Of a DNA stretch of 64,000 bases, positions 12,740 through 24,419 are shown one piece after another. Under the pieces are notes generated by a model. The model was given only the letters and a program-made list of their open reading frames with translations, made no database searches and was not told where the DNA came from. The translations under genes were made by a program, and so were the position numbers. This DNA comes from Valencia hispanica (taxonomy: Eukaryota > Chordata > Actinopteri > Cyprinodontiformes > Valenciidae). Within the stretch, counting starts at the first letter, position 1; every line of letters starts with the position of its first letter. The stretch is from positions 27,897,501-27,961,500 of the forward strand of contig OY747705.1 in assembly GCA_963556495.2 (NCBI GenBank). Reading direction: 5' to 3'.

Positions 12740-13260
12740 TCAACATATCTGAATGAAGCCAGTGACCGTTACTTCCGTTTAAAATGGCGTCTGTCGCGTT
12801 TACAATCAACCCACTGATAGATTACATTTCGCTCACTAAACACTAAAATGCCTCCTTCGTCGGACCTGTATTTACGCTACTCTGTGCGGTTAGAGGCCAA
12901 TCCTGTGATGATGGAAGCTCACAGGTAGTTTTGCTGCCGTTTTGGGTTGGATGTTTCATTAAAAACCTGCGGAGCGTTAAGATCGCAGCGGGGTCGCTCA
13001 GCCATCCGGGCACAAACTCACCTTTCAGTCAGACGCAGGACTCGAGTTGACAACCTAATCTCAGCACAGTCGCTCAGGTCTTCATCCTTGTCGCTTCACA
13101 GCATGTTTCTCAGATTTTTGTTGGGATTTCCGCTGTAAAACGTCCTCCGCTGCTGTTCTGTAACCGTAAAGCCACCATGCGCAGATTTGTAAATTATTAA
13201 AAGAGCGTTTTCTTCCCTCGCAGGCTGTGAGATCAGTTACATCAGTGAGATCAGATGTTG
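12740..13260 (+). promoter_or_regulatory. Promoter-like CpG-containing island, gene unknown
   Basis: An ETS-type ACTTCCG (12771-12777) is followed at once by a YY1-type AAAATGGCG (12781-12789). This pairing is typical of TATA-less housekeeping starts. The next 450 bases are richer in G, C and CpG than the surroundings. A short frame from ATG 12848 runs to a fair splice donor, CACAG|GTAGTT at 12925, and could be a first exon. Its 26 residues match nothing I recognise. It could serve a non-coding transcript, an unseen gene or a repeat. Confidence 0.35.
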
Positions 13261-15060
13261 CTGCTCTTCGTGTAATCGGAGTCCTCCTACTCTTCCTAAA
13301 AACTAAAAAAAAAAAAAAAAAAGTTTCAAACTTACAGGGGAGACTTGGTGAGGCTACTCAGCAGATTGATGTTGGTTTTGGCCAATGGAGGAGCTAGCAG
13401 AGGAGTGGACAAACCGAGCGAGGCCAAACAAGAAAAAGGGTCATTTAGAACCAAATGTCCGTCCCCCTCCTTCCCATTAGCGTTTCCAGTAATTATCCTT
13501 GTCCAGGTCCCAGTCCCACGGCTCCACATTTCCCATAGGAAATGGTGCTGGGGGAACAATGAACAGGAACTGTGGGGAGCAGCCTTTCCATCATCACTAA
13601 ATTTATGGCTCGTTAAATTTTATGGCACACTCTGACATTAAGTTAAATCAACATTTGCGATTTTCATGCAAAATGTAATATCTAATAAGAACATGGTTGT
13701 GAACTGATACAGATAAAGAACAAGGTCATGACGGGATGTTTTCAAGGCAGGGGAATTTCTTTCTATCCCCATCTCTTTAATCTAATGAGGTTGCGGAAAT
13801 TCCCAGTGTTTATGATCCCTGTTTCAAACCTCCTTTTTTGCATTCCTTAAAAATGTACATTTCATATTATTGTCATTTTAACAACTCTTTTCCATAAAAA
13901 CAGAAACACTACTCCATGAACATAAATTATACTAAACTACAGCAAGTTTGTGTGATATGTAAGATCTGGAGCGCCCTCTAGTGGTAGCATATGTACAATA
14001 CATAGATTACCATGCAGTTTGCATATCAGAACTCAAGTTTGGCTCGAGGAATATTTGTATCTTTTCATTTTTGTCATAGTAAATAGTAATACACACACAC
14101 ACACACAGAGGAAAAACAACCCTGCATTAACACAGTGCAATTTAGAGTATTCAAATAACAGACATGTTTTTGGACTGGGAGGGAACTGGAGTACCCGGAG
14201 AGAACCCACACATGCATGGGGAGAACATGCAACCCCATGCGTGAAGATGTTGCTGAACTACAGAGCTCTTTCAGTGACAGACTGCTGGATCGTAGATGCA
14301 TTAGGGAGCGTTTGCCAGGTTCTTCCTCCCATCAGCTGTTAGACTCAACCAGACCTAATGCTAACCAACCCATTCATGTTTACAACCCTGCTGTAGTTAA
14401 CACTGTTTATCTCACTTCAAGTAACATTTCAGCTGCCAATTGACACTCAGGCTGTCTGGATATTTTTTTTACTTGTTTCAACAGATTTTCATTCATTTTC
14501 TTTCTTTCTTTTACTTTATACTATTTTGTCAGATTGTTAAAACAACTGAGGACCATAAAGGTAATTGAAAAAGAAACAAAAACATGTACTTTTAAGTACA
14601 TATCTATTTATTTATTGTTGAGCTTGTATTACAACCCCAAGAATAAAAAAATAACATAGAAAATGTTATATGTTAATGTTAAATAAGTAAAGAGTATTAA
14701 AGCTCAAATTGTGAAACTCTTTCACAAAACTTGGAATTGCTCCAGATCACTTTAAAAGATTACAAAAAAGCTTGGCTCATCTGGAAGTTGAAATTTATAG
14801 AAACAGCCTGTGGCTCAAAGCTCGCCAAATGCTGTATGAACAGTACAAGTTGAGTGTTTCATAGTAAATGTAAGGGAGGAGGGAAAAAAACCCCAATTGA
14901 ATACAATTAATCTATGGTGATGAGCTAGTTTGGGAGAATTAGAGAGCTGCAGGGGTCTGTTTTCACTGTTATCTGTTATCGCTTTAGTTTGGGTCATAAC
15001 ATTGGTCAAATTACAGATTTGGAATGAAAGGAGAAAGCCAGAGATCTTTTAACAAGATAT
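13261..15060. other. Gene-free stretch upstream of COPE
   Basis: Contains a poly-A tract (about 13305-13321) and a short (CA)n at 14090-14106. A minus-strand fragment of the SINE-like body lies at about 14165-14232 (GGAGTACCCGGAGAGAACCC). No coding exon is seen. Confidence 0.5.
13971..13984 (-). promoter_or_regulatory. CTCF-like motif
   Basis: GCGCCCTCTAGTGG is the reverse complement of CCACTAGAGGGCGC, one mismatch from the common vertebrate CTCF core. It lies 1.2 kb upstream of the COPE start codon. A motif match alone does not show occupancy. Confidence 0.5.
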
Positions 15061-15092
15061 TTGTACTCTATGCGTGTTCGCGTTCTTCAAAA

Positions 15093-15113
15093 TACATTTC
15101 CCAGAATCCTTTG
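15093..15113 (+). promoter_or_regulatory. ZNF143/SBS-type promoter motif of COPE
   Basis: TACATTTCCCAGAATCCTTTG closely follows the SBS motif (ACTACAATTCCCAGAATGC type) bound by ZNF143/THAP11. That motif is characteristic of housekeeping promoters. It lies about 57-77 bases before the COPE ATG, with no TATA box nearby. Confidence 0.55.
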
Positions 15114-15166
15114 TAAAACACAGGAAGAGACGTATTTTTGCGACGTGTCAGGAAGTTTCAGTAGCA

Positions 15167-15178
15167 AACATGGCGGCT
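15167..15178 (+). promoter_or_regulatory. YY1-type motif over the COPE start codon
   Basis: AACATGGCGGCT fits the AANATGGCGGC consensus of YY1, which often overlaps the initiator ATG of housekeeping genes. It also gives the start codon a good context, with A at -3 and G at +4. Confidence 0.5.
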
Positions 15179-18100
15179 CAGCAGGGAGATGTTGACGAGC
15201 TGTTCGATGTGAAAAATGCGTATTATATCGGCAGTTATCAACAGTGTATTAACGAGGCTCAGAAAGTGAAGGTATGGGCTTCATTCTGACTTGTTGAAAT
15301 TTTCGTTCCTGTTGTTAGATTGTGTTTGTTTCTGTAAACAGGAGCTGCGCTAACAAACGACATTACCCCGACATTATAGGGTTTTCCCTAATATTTGTCC
15401 GAATCGCCACTTTAAAATCCAATTTATGTTTTGTCTTTGAAGCCGTCGTCAGCCGAGAAGGAGACTGAAAGGGACATGTTTTTGTACAGAGCGTATATCG
15501 CTCAGGTAAGAATCTACAGTACACATATGCAGCATGATGGGTTTTAGTCATTCATAAATGTATTGTGCGTTTATTCTTGTGAATATAAGCCCTCTCCACA
15601 CCGTGACCTGTGAGGTTCTGTGTATTTCCAGAGGAAGTACGGTGTTGTTCTGGACGAAATCAAGGCCAACTCTTCAGCTGAGCTCCAAGCTGTAAGGATG
15701 TTTGCAGAGTTTCTGTCCAACGAAAGCAAAAGGTACAAGTTTCCATTTTATTATTTACTACAGCAAGTCTGTGGTTCTGAGTGTGCATCTAAATTATTTC
15801 TGGCTTTCTGCATGTGTAGTTTAATTTAGTTCCAATCTCCGTGTATGGAACCAGAAATGTTGTCCAGGAGTTAGATGTTGTATCGGATGTTCAGGCGTTC
15901 AACCATCCATTGTGTGGTGCCTGTCTCCAGCATTGGGCAAGAGGTGGGGTACACCCTGGACAGCTCATCAGTGTATCACAGGGCGGGCGACTGGATATGA
16001 CAGCAAAAGCAGTATGAACTGATACATTAATAATGATTTATTACATTTTTAACTGTAGTATTTTTAAAGTAGTAAGGCTGCACATTACAAGCGATTTGGA
16101 TATTTATGTGAAATATTACGGTGATGCAGAGAGGATCATCCGGGCTGATCTTCCCTCCATCCAGGACTTTTACAGGTATAGGGGCAGGAAAAGGGCAGCT
16201 AGCATATCTGCAGACCCCACACATCCTGGACAGAAACTGTTTAAACTTTTACCTTCAGGTCCAGGACTGTTTGCAAAAACCAGCCACCACAGAGGCAGTT
16301 TCTTTCCCCGGGCTCTCTCTCTCTCTCTCTCATGTTAATCTAAAACAAAATGGCAGTTCATACATGTGCATATTGTTCCTCTAGCCTTAGTTTATTCCCC
16401 TAAAGTTACATGTTCATGTCTGTACACTGTGAGCGCTTGAAAAGCGAAGTCAAATTCCTCATTTGTGCACACAGTCTTTGGCCAATAAAGAGGATTCTGA
16501 TTTATAAAGATTTCTGTTAACTCATATTTTCCTAACTCTACTTTTTCTTTCTCATCCTCTTGATGTCTCCTGTGGGCTTCAGGATCTCAGTTAAAGAAAT
16601 CTGTATCGAGTGTTTGTGTAATGCACTGTAAAAAATTCTTCCAACAGCTCAAAGATGCTGTTAGCATGCAAAGTGTGACTGCATGGCATTTAAAAGTGTT
16701 AGCCCACCATATAGTGCATTCAAACAGTCATTATTTTTGAAACGACACACATTGATATCACAGTCAGGATTTCTGTTCAATATATTGTCTAGCTTTAATA
16801 ATAAGTATCAGAATTAATGCAGTTATTTTTACTATCTCCATGCAGATGTTGATAACTTGTTTTTTTTCTCCTTTTTTACAAATTAGTTAAACAATTATTT
16901 TTGTTTTGTAAGCATAACAAAAATTCTGGTCTGAACTTTCTATGCAGCATATGTTTCCAGTGTGCCAGGGCATGCAGTTTGTTTCTATTAATGTACAACA
17001 AATACCTAATACACATACTACCTTTTTCCCCTTTTATTTTAATCTTTTTTTTTTCTTCCCATTATCCGTAATGAGCTTTCTCCCATTTGCAATAGGACAA
17101 AACCTGTTACACGTATTACTTAGTTTTTGCAACATTTGCTATTTAAGTTGATTTTTCACATGCATATTAAGGCTTGGAAACTGTTGTGGTTGTTGGCTAA
17201 AGACAAACAAAATATTTCCTTCACAGCTTTCTCTTCTCTGCTTTTGTTTAGGGATGCTATTGTTGCTGATTTGGACAAGAAGATGGCGAAGAGCGTTGAT
17301 GCTGCCAACACCACCTTCCTCCTCATGGCTGCCTCCATCTACTACCATGAGATGAACACGGATGCTGCTCTCAGAACTCTGCACCAAGGAGAAAGTCTGG
17401 AGTGGTGCGGGCAAATCAAAAGAACAATTGATTTTTGCTGAAAATGTCAAGCAGAATCAGTTTTGGCTTTAGTTTTTAATTCACAAAGGCTATTGAGTTA
17501 TAGAAGACTCTAAATTGGGTTAATTAAATATTACTGTGAGACTGGATGAAAAATATTAATTTTGGCACCTAAAAGGGCACACTATGGATTTATGTAGTGA
17601 GATTATCTGCAAATGCAAGCTGGCTTCTGTTTGGCATTTAGGTTATGATAAACATGAAATATTTATAAAATTTAAAAAAAATTGTTTTGTACACTTAAGT
17701 TTGTTAACATTGTTGTTTTATAATACAGATCAAACTGAACCTAATTCTGAATTTATTGGCAGCATGGCCATGACCATTCAGGTGCTTCTCAGTCTGGATC
17801 GTGTTGACCTGGCAAGGTTTGTAGTTGTAGTTTGGCATCTTCAAAACTTAAACAGTATTTCTTGCAAAGAATTTGAAGATGAACTTTGTTTTGATAGTCT
17901 TGTTCTTTACAACAACTATTGGTTTGTAGCAATTCTCTAATCTCAGGGACTTTTCCTCGACAGGAAAGATCTAAAGAAGATGCAGGAGCAGGATGAGGAT
18001 GCCACACTAACCCAGTTGGCCACAGCCTGGGTTAATATCGCTGTGGTGAGGAAGAAGCACCAATTAATTTTATAGCATCATCATATGCATAATTCATAAA

Positions 18101-21100
18101 TAAATGCATTTGCAAACATCTGAATCCCTCTTTAGCAAGCCGACTGGTGTCCTAAACACTGGCTTGTTATTTCAGGGTGGAGAGAAGCTGCAGGATGCCT
18201 ACTACATTTTCCAAGAGATGTCTGACAAGTACTCGTCTACCCTGTTGCTGCTGAATGGTCAGGCGGCCTGCTACATGGCTCAGAACAAGTGGGAGGAGGC
18301 TGAAGGAGTGCTGCAGGAGGCTCTTGACAAGGTCAGATAACAGTTTTCACTACCATTCATGATTATTTAACATCCATAACGTTGCTGTGTGAACATGAAT
18401 CTTTAGTGAACGCCTGCTGAAGCAGAAAGTTGCACCAGCTGTTTGTTAAAACCATTAATATTCTATAAAATGCACACAAAAAAAGATTTTTTAAAAGGGT
18501 AAGCATCAGGTTTAATTTTGAGTTTTGTCTTTTGGAGATTTAGCCTTAAATGTTTTTAAAGTTTGGAACAATCATAGCAATTACCTGTTTACTGCTTTAA
18601 TTCTAACAACACATTTTATTGTTGGATACTAATTTTAGATATCTGCCATGTTTTTATTTAGAATAAAATGGCTGCTGTGGCATTCTTAAAAACAAAACAA
18701 AGAGTTCATCACTTTTTATATTTGTATAGATCTTTCCCAGGACTTTGGCAAGTTCCTAAAAAATTGGTTTAATCATCTAAATTTTAGGTCTTCAGATCTT
18801 AAATACAAGCCAGATTTTAAATACTTGATTTATAATTAGCAAGATCTTTAATTATGTATTTGTTTGTTCATAGCTTCCTTAATTTTTATATATCTTTTTT
18901 TGTGGTGGAAGGAATTTGGATATTATTGCTTACATTTCTACTGTTTTTTGCTTTTTCTTGTCACACTTAAATGTTATAGACCATCAAGCTAATTTGGATA
19001 CCAGCGATAATCAGATTAAATACAAAATATAGTTTTTTTAGTGACAATTTTATTTAAGGCAAAAATTCAATCCAAACCAATTTAGCTATATGCGAAAAAA
19101 AGTAATTTCCCCCATAACTTAGTAACTGCTTGCATGTTTTATGTATATACCGTGTTGGTATTCTGGAGTTCCAAAGCCATAGAAACAGGTCTGAAGATCT
19201 TTTGGAGAACTATGCGTCTAGCTCATGCTGTCAGACAGGATCTATTAAAGTGATTTCTTGATTCTACAAGTTATCTATAATCAGAAATGGGTCTGACTGG
19301 TGAAGCTGACTCTAAAGCTGGGTCAATCACTGTAAAATCATGATTTGGGTTATATTTTTGCCCTGGATCAACCTTTTATCTCATAATTAATAAAATCCTT
19401 GTTTAAAAACTGTACGTTTGTGGTTATTCAGGTTATCTTTGGCTGATACTAAAATTTCCTTGATTATTTGAAACGTATAGCTGTGACAAAAAGGTAAAAT
19501 CAGAAGATATCTTATGTTTTCACAGCACTGTAAATACGCTAAGCTAAGGTCCTCCAGGGCCAACACACCTGAATCAAATGAATCGCTCATTGCCAGGCTT
19601 CTGTAGAAGTAGATGACTGCTGATGAGGGAGTGTAGCCATTTCATTCAGTTGTGTTGTAGCAGGGATGCATCTAAAAGTTGCAGGATGGTGGCTCTCGAG
19701 GACTGGAGTCAGGCTTCCCTGCTATAGGTGCTGAGGTTAGTTAACCTAGGTGTGAAAGGGCTTGTGTTTCATGCTGAAAAACACCAATTCAAGTTAGCAA
19801 AGTTATTTAAGTTGCCTAAATGATCGAGTAGAGATTTTGTCCAAGGTGTATAAAAAGGTCTAAAATGTAATCCAACGAAACTTGCAGAAATATGTTTCCA
19901 TTAGTTAATTTAAAAATGTCACAGGGTGTTTCTTTTTCTTAGAAAATCTAATGCAAAAATAAAGATGTCTTTCTCAAGCTGTAAGCCCAGTCATCTTGAA
20001 CAGAGCATCATTTTCTCTTGAGGTTGTGAGAAGAGGAAGTGTTCCTTGTTTGGTGCAAAGTCTAAATTAAAAAAATAAATAAATATCCATGCATTTGATT
20101 GTGTTGTTTATATGTTTCATGTGAGGCTGCAGAGACAGCAGTTATACCTGCAGGTGTTGTTTTTAATGACAGGGGGCTGTAATGCTGTGCAATAACCCGG
20201 TGGGCTTTGGTTGCTTTAAATTACCTCTGCAGACAAAAGATTACTGTGCATGCAAATTATTGTGACACCCCCCCATAGACTTGTCAGTTAACTTTATAAG
20301 TGGTGTGCTTGGCTAGAATAGCTTTTGGTGTGCCATGTGTTCTTCCAAGCAGCCTCTATAACATGGGTCTCCAATTCCGGGCCTCAAGGGCCGGTCTCCA
20401 GCCAGTTTTAGAGTCTCTGGTCCAACAGAGCTGATTCTCGGCATGTCAAAGTTCTGCAGAGTCCTGCTAATGAGCCATCATTTGATTCAGGTGTGCTGAA
20501 CCAGTGAAAGAACTAAAACATGCAGGAGACCGGCCCCTGAGGACCGGAATTGGGCACCCCTGCTCTATAATAAGAATCACTATTAATAAGTTATGCCTCC
20601 GTTCTGTGTGTCTGTAAACATCTAAAGTCAAGATAAACAGCTTTCATCTATTACAGTTGCTTGCTTTAGTGCATTATAAATAAAATTTGTCTGTCATTTA
20701 CCAGCAGATGGCAGCACATACCTTTGTTGTTCAAGAGTCTAAAAAGCTTCTGCAAAACACTTAGGTTGTACTAGTCAATCAATATTGTTAACATGTTGAA
20801 TTGTTTTTTTTAATCTGTAAAAGTTGTAGCTCTTACCAAAATATTTTTATCATTTTCAGTAGAAGCACTTGTCCACTTGCATTTTAAATATTCATCAGCG
20901 TAATAACTGTGCTTTGTTAAATTTTTACAAAGTGACAGTTATTCATTGATTTTATCTCTCACCTTATAGGCAGAACTTAACAAGGGTGCAATATGGCTCT
21001 AAGCCCTCTTGTTTTGCATAGCTGAAAACAGACAAAATATGTTATAGTTAACTGATTCATTCAAAGATGTTTTTTGCACCACTTGTAGTAGGAGCAAGGA

Positions 21101-22556
21101 GTTTCTTTTTAGCGTTAACAGGATAATTTTTGTGGTTTGGATAGCTCACTTTGACCATTTTGAATTCTCTCCCTATCAGGACAGCAGCCATCCTGAGACG
21201 CTGATCAACCTCATAGTGCTGACCCAGCACCTGGGCAAACCTCCTGAGGTGAGACCAAAGTTCTTAGAGGCCGCTGCAATGACAGCCATCAGTTGGATAA
21301 GTGTCCTTTGGAGTAACCTCTAAAGGACACTCGTGCATCTCTGATCTGTGACCCTTCATGCCTTAACCCAACATGCACATACAAGCAATTTTCAGTGTTT
21401 GCTTTGCTTAATCAGTACATTGCTTACCTGCAAACATGTTCTGCCTATCACCAAGGCATATCTGCTGTGCAGTGGTGTGAGAGTCAGAGTTCACAAGATA
21501 ACGGGAGAATAATCTGACTTACATTGGCTGGAAGTGGTTGCAGTGTCCTAGAACACTGGCCATTAACACGTCTCCAGTTGCGTTAACAACTCGTAATCAC
21601 ACCTCTCCCAAGGTTACCAAGGAAAATTAGACAATTTCTTAAACTAGTAGGAAAGTGGAAAAATGACTGGAGATTCATGTTAAAAATATATTTTAAGTTT
21701 GGATCTTAACAATCATCGAGGTTTTGGTGTTAAAATTGTTGCTTTTTGTCACACGGACCCGAAGTAATTACCAGATATGCAGCTTGCACTATTTTGTACA
21801 CACATTTCCTCTTAAAGGATGGCAACAAGCAACTATTGTGCTGCAAATTATTCATTTTATTATGCTGTATCTTTTTTGTCAGGTTTAGAGCCCAATTTTT
21901 ACAAATTTCTGTTCAGTGCATATTATCAATGTCAACCTTGCTGACTTTTAGAAGAGCACACGCATATATGTAAATGTCTCCTTTGTTTGATCATTTGTTT
22001 AAAGCTCCTCCTTGTTAACGCTCCTTTACATTTACTCCAATAACCTTCCTTCAACGAGGCTTTCTTGCTGCCACCCAGCATCATCTGTTTGTGTTTTTTT
22101 CAGGTCACCAATCGGTATCTCTCCCAGCTGAAAGATGCACACAGAGCCCACCCATTCCTCAAAGATTATTTTGCGAAGGTAATGCCTGTGTTTTGAACTC
22201 AGATACTTTCAGACCTAAATAACAATCTCTGCCCTGCTCTCTCAACTTCCCTATTTTGTAATGGTTTCAGGACTGTTTGTAGTGATAGGTTGGCAGCAGG
22301 TTTCCTTGGCTCTAAGCCAAGCAGGGCATTAAACCTTCACAGTTTGCCGTCATTCTGTTTTGCAATAACACTGGAGTACAAATGTACATTAACATGCATA
22401 AACTGGGTTACCAACCTGATTGATACGTGCTCGTCAGTTTTATTAATTACTGATTTGTGTTTTTCATGTTTAACTGGTCTGTCTCTTTTTTTTTTTCTAC
22501 AGGAGAATGAGTTTGACAGATTAGCAATGCAGTATGCCCCCACCGCTACAGCATAG
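15170..22556 (+). CDS. cope: COPE, coatomer subunit epsilon (10 coding exons, complete)
   Basis: Epsilon subunit of the COPI coat, which forms vesicles for Golgi-to-ER and intra-Golgi transport; it binds and stabilises alpha-COP in the cytosol and on membranes. Exons, all with GT-AG borders: 15170-15271, 15443-15505, 15632-15732, 17252-17404, 17763-17816, 17964-18045, 18176-18331, 21180-21248, 22104-22178, 22503-22556. Joined they give 302 residues with no frame break, close to the mammalian length of about 308. Recognised family stretches are [73 protein letters not shown] and the C-terminal DRLAMQYAP. The family folds as a TPR-type alpha-solenoid. The Cys codon after GESLE is split between exons 4 and 5. 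The start is the first ATG, in strong context and overlapping a YY1 motif. CERS1 follows 2.8 kb downstream on the same strand. Confidence 0.97.
15900..15995 (-). repeat. SINE-like fragment in COPE intron 3
   Basis: GGGGTACACCCTGGACAG followed by a decayed CAGTGTATCACAGGGC stretch matches the 3' part of the SINE-like repeat found elsewhere in the window, in reverse orientation. Only about 90 bases remain. Confidence 0.5.
16030..16505 (+). mobile_element. LINE 3' end in COPE intron 3
   Basis: An open segment encodes the extreme C-terminus seen in fish LINEs: [40 protein letters not shown] and a decayed SFFPRAL stretch. It is followed by a 3' untranslated region ending CCAATAAAGAGGATTCTGATTT, a typical LINE tail. 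The insertion is 5' truncated and lies in the same orientation as COPE. A short (CT)n is at about 16317-16332. Confidence 0.75.
19545..19735. mobile_element. Degraded hAT MITE copy
   Basis: The segment has the phrase CCAACACACCTGAATCAAATG and ends with GAGGACTGGAGTCAGGC. These match, in diverged form, the internal sequence and end of the MITE at 20362-20562. The left end is truncated and no target duplication is clear. Confidence 0.5.
20362..20562. mobile_element. hAT MITE with perfect 8-bp target duplication
   Basis: A 201-bp element. Its ends form an inverted repeat of about 19 bp: CATGGGTCTCCAATTCCGG on the left, and CAGGGGTGCCCAATTCCGG read in from the right. It is flanked by perfect copies of CTCTATAA (20354-20361 and 20563-20570). 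The 8-bp duplication and CAGGGGT-type ends mark the hAT superfamily. There is no coding capacity. Confidence 0.8.
20701..20715 (+). promoter_or_regulatory. CTCF-like motif in COPE intron 7
   Basis: CCAGCAGATGGCAGC fits the degenerate CTCF core (CCASYAGRKGGCRS) on the + strand. It points away from the motif at 13971-13984, so the two are divergent. Confidence 0.4.
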
Positions 22557-22791
22557 AGCTTCTGTTTCTCTATAAGATGTCCTCAACAGTGGACTTTGGG
22601 AAGTTACCATGAAGATACCCTGTTTCTCTCTGTCATATGTTTGTTTTGATGCTTTTCTTTTAAAACCTTGGTTGTATTTAAACCACACTAGAAATTATTA
22701 TATATCTGCATTGATCCCCATGCTCTACACATTTACATTTATTTTAGTGATTACAGCATTTTTTGTTATACAAGCATTCCTTTGAAATGTC

Positions 22792-22797
22792 AATAAA
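22792..22797 (+). terminator. COPE polyadenylation signal
   Basis: A canonical AATAAA lies 236 bases after the COPE stop codon and is followed by a GT-rich stretch (GAGTGTTTAATGTT). It is the first canonical AATAAA after the stop, so the 3' UTR is predicted to be about 250 bases. Confidence 0.7.
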
Positions 22798-22949
22798 TGA
22801 GTGCAGAAACTGAGTGTTTAATGTTATAATTAGAAATCTAGTTAAATGAACTTTGAAAATGTTTACTTTGTGTGTTGATAGCTTAGATGCATGGGTACAA
22901 TTTGGTAAATCAGAATATAGATGAATCGGTACTTATATAGTTCCGTTCA

Positions 22950-24250
22950 AAAAGAGATGTAATGATATTATTATAGACATTTATTTTAAGAGTTTATTAC
23001 TTTACATTTTGATTGTGTTGCAGCAAATAAAAACCCAAAATTCAGTTTCTTGGTAAATTAGAATAGTTAGGTCAATAAAAAATAGAATTAAAAGGAAATG
23101 TCAGCTACTGGAAAGGTTTATATCCATGTGTGCTACAGTAAGTGCACTCAACACTTGGTTGGGTTCTCCTTGCATGAATTACTGGCAGGTTGCTTTAATT
23201 ACAGCCTTCAGTTTATCTGTATTGTTGGTGTCCTGTCTCACGTTCCTAGGTCAGTCAAGTTTGTTGGCCAATCAAGCACAGTGATAACATGTTCAATAAG
23301 CCAGGTACTATTACTGTTGGCATTGTGGGCAGGTTTAAAATCCTCCATAAAGCTTGTCAGCGGAGTGGTACTTCAGTGCTTTAAAATGTCTTGCTAGCCA
23401 GCTGCATTGACTTTGGACTTGATAAAACACAGTGGACCAACACCAGCAGGTCACATGGCTCTCCAAATCATCACTGACCGTAGAAACTTTACACTGAACT
23501 TCAAGCAAAGTGAATTCTGTTCCCCTCCCCTCTTCCTCCAGATTCTAGGAGCTTGATTTTCAAATTAAATTCACAATACAAAGAAACAGCCTGATTATGG
23601 GCGGTACTAGACAGGAGTCAACAGGGGCCAGTGCCCCTGTAGAACAGGTCTTGGCCCCTGTACTGATGAGATAATACTAAATAAGCTTATTATGAAATGC
23701 ACTGGATAAAAAACAAAATGAACTTTTTTAGCTTCACAGTTTTAATTTATCAATGAATTAAAAAAATTAAGTTGCTGTATTGAGACAGGATCACTGTTTA
23801 CATCTGCTAGATCAGGGGTCTGCAACCTGTAACTTTGGAACCATATATGGTTCCGTAGCACACTTAAATGGTGAAATATTGCCCTGTTTTTTGTTCTGTG
23901 CCCCCATGAACCCACCCCCCCCCCCCATGGTGAATTTGGTCTAGAACCGCCACTGAGTCTGATCCTTTGTTCTCCTTAGCCCATGTGAGAAACTTCTGAA
24001 GTTGTCTTTAGCTCAGAACTAGCGTAACATAATAGTCGCAGCACATATTCTGGATATCTCAGTGTCTGATGGCTCTAGTCCACACCTTGGGCCTTAAATG
24101 GGTTTTGGTCCACGTTCACCTCAAGGTTGCTTGTACACCTTTCTCCTTCCACTTAATTTTCCAATAATATACCTGGACATAATTTTAATAGTTACATTTT
24201 TTTGCTTTACCTTCCTTGTGGATGGTTTCAGTGACTGAACAGAAATAAAA
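22950..24250 (-). mobile_element. Tc1-like relic, split by a MITE
   Basis: On the minus strand this carries decayed pieces of a Tc1-like transposase. Landmarks on the + strand are GACTTTGGACTTGATAAAAC near 23410 and AATCATCACTGACCGTAGAA near 23467 (antisense of the MIWG...GVGPLCFIKSKV region). TTGTTCTCCTTAGCCCATGTG near 23968 is antisense of a TWAKEKKNW-type stretch. Both parts run in the expected order and the break between them holds a hAT-type MITE at 23599-23953. Many stops and indels show an old copy. Confidence 0.7.
23599..23953. mobile_element. Probable hAT MITE inside the Tc1-like relic
   Basis: The ends are GGGCGGTACTAG on the left and CTAGAACCGCCACTGA on the right, an imperfect inverted repeat. 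Flanking GCCTGATT and GTCTGATC agree at six of eight positions and could be an aged 8-bp duplication. A C-run lies near 23911-23926. A second MITE-like end, CAGGGGTCTGCAACC at 23814, lies inside. Confidence 0.5.
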
Positions 24251-24419
24251 AGCATAAAATATAGTTTGTGTCTTATGAATCTATATTATGAGTTGCATTA
24301 TTTTGCAGCATATTTGTTAAAATGCACTTATAAGTTGGGGGTGTAAGGGTTTCTCTTCACTGTCACTTTAAGCCACCCTTTCAGCTCATCAGAGGTTCAA
24401 GCATAGGGTTCATAAAGAA

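Larger units (their letters stand above)
18332..21179. other. COPE intron 7 (2.8 kb)
   Basis: The largest COPE intron. It holds a degraded hAT MITE copy (about 19545-19735), an intact MITE (20362-20562) and a CTCF-like motif (20701-20715). The rest is AT-rich unique-looking sequence with no exon. Confidence 0.7.

Noticed and set aside
12947..13138. 63-codon frame in the promoter-like island
   Set aside because: Serine/arginine-rich with no recognised motif. Its presence is expected by chance in a GC-richer patch; the island was reported but not this frame.
1..15000. Search for DDX49, the usual neighbour upstream of COPE
   Set aside because: No DEAD-box helicase motif was seen on either strand, so it is absent here or lies further left.
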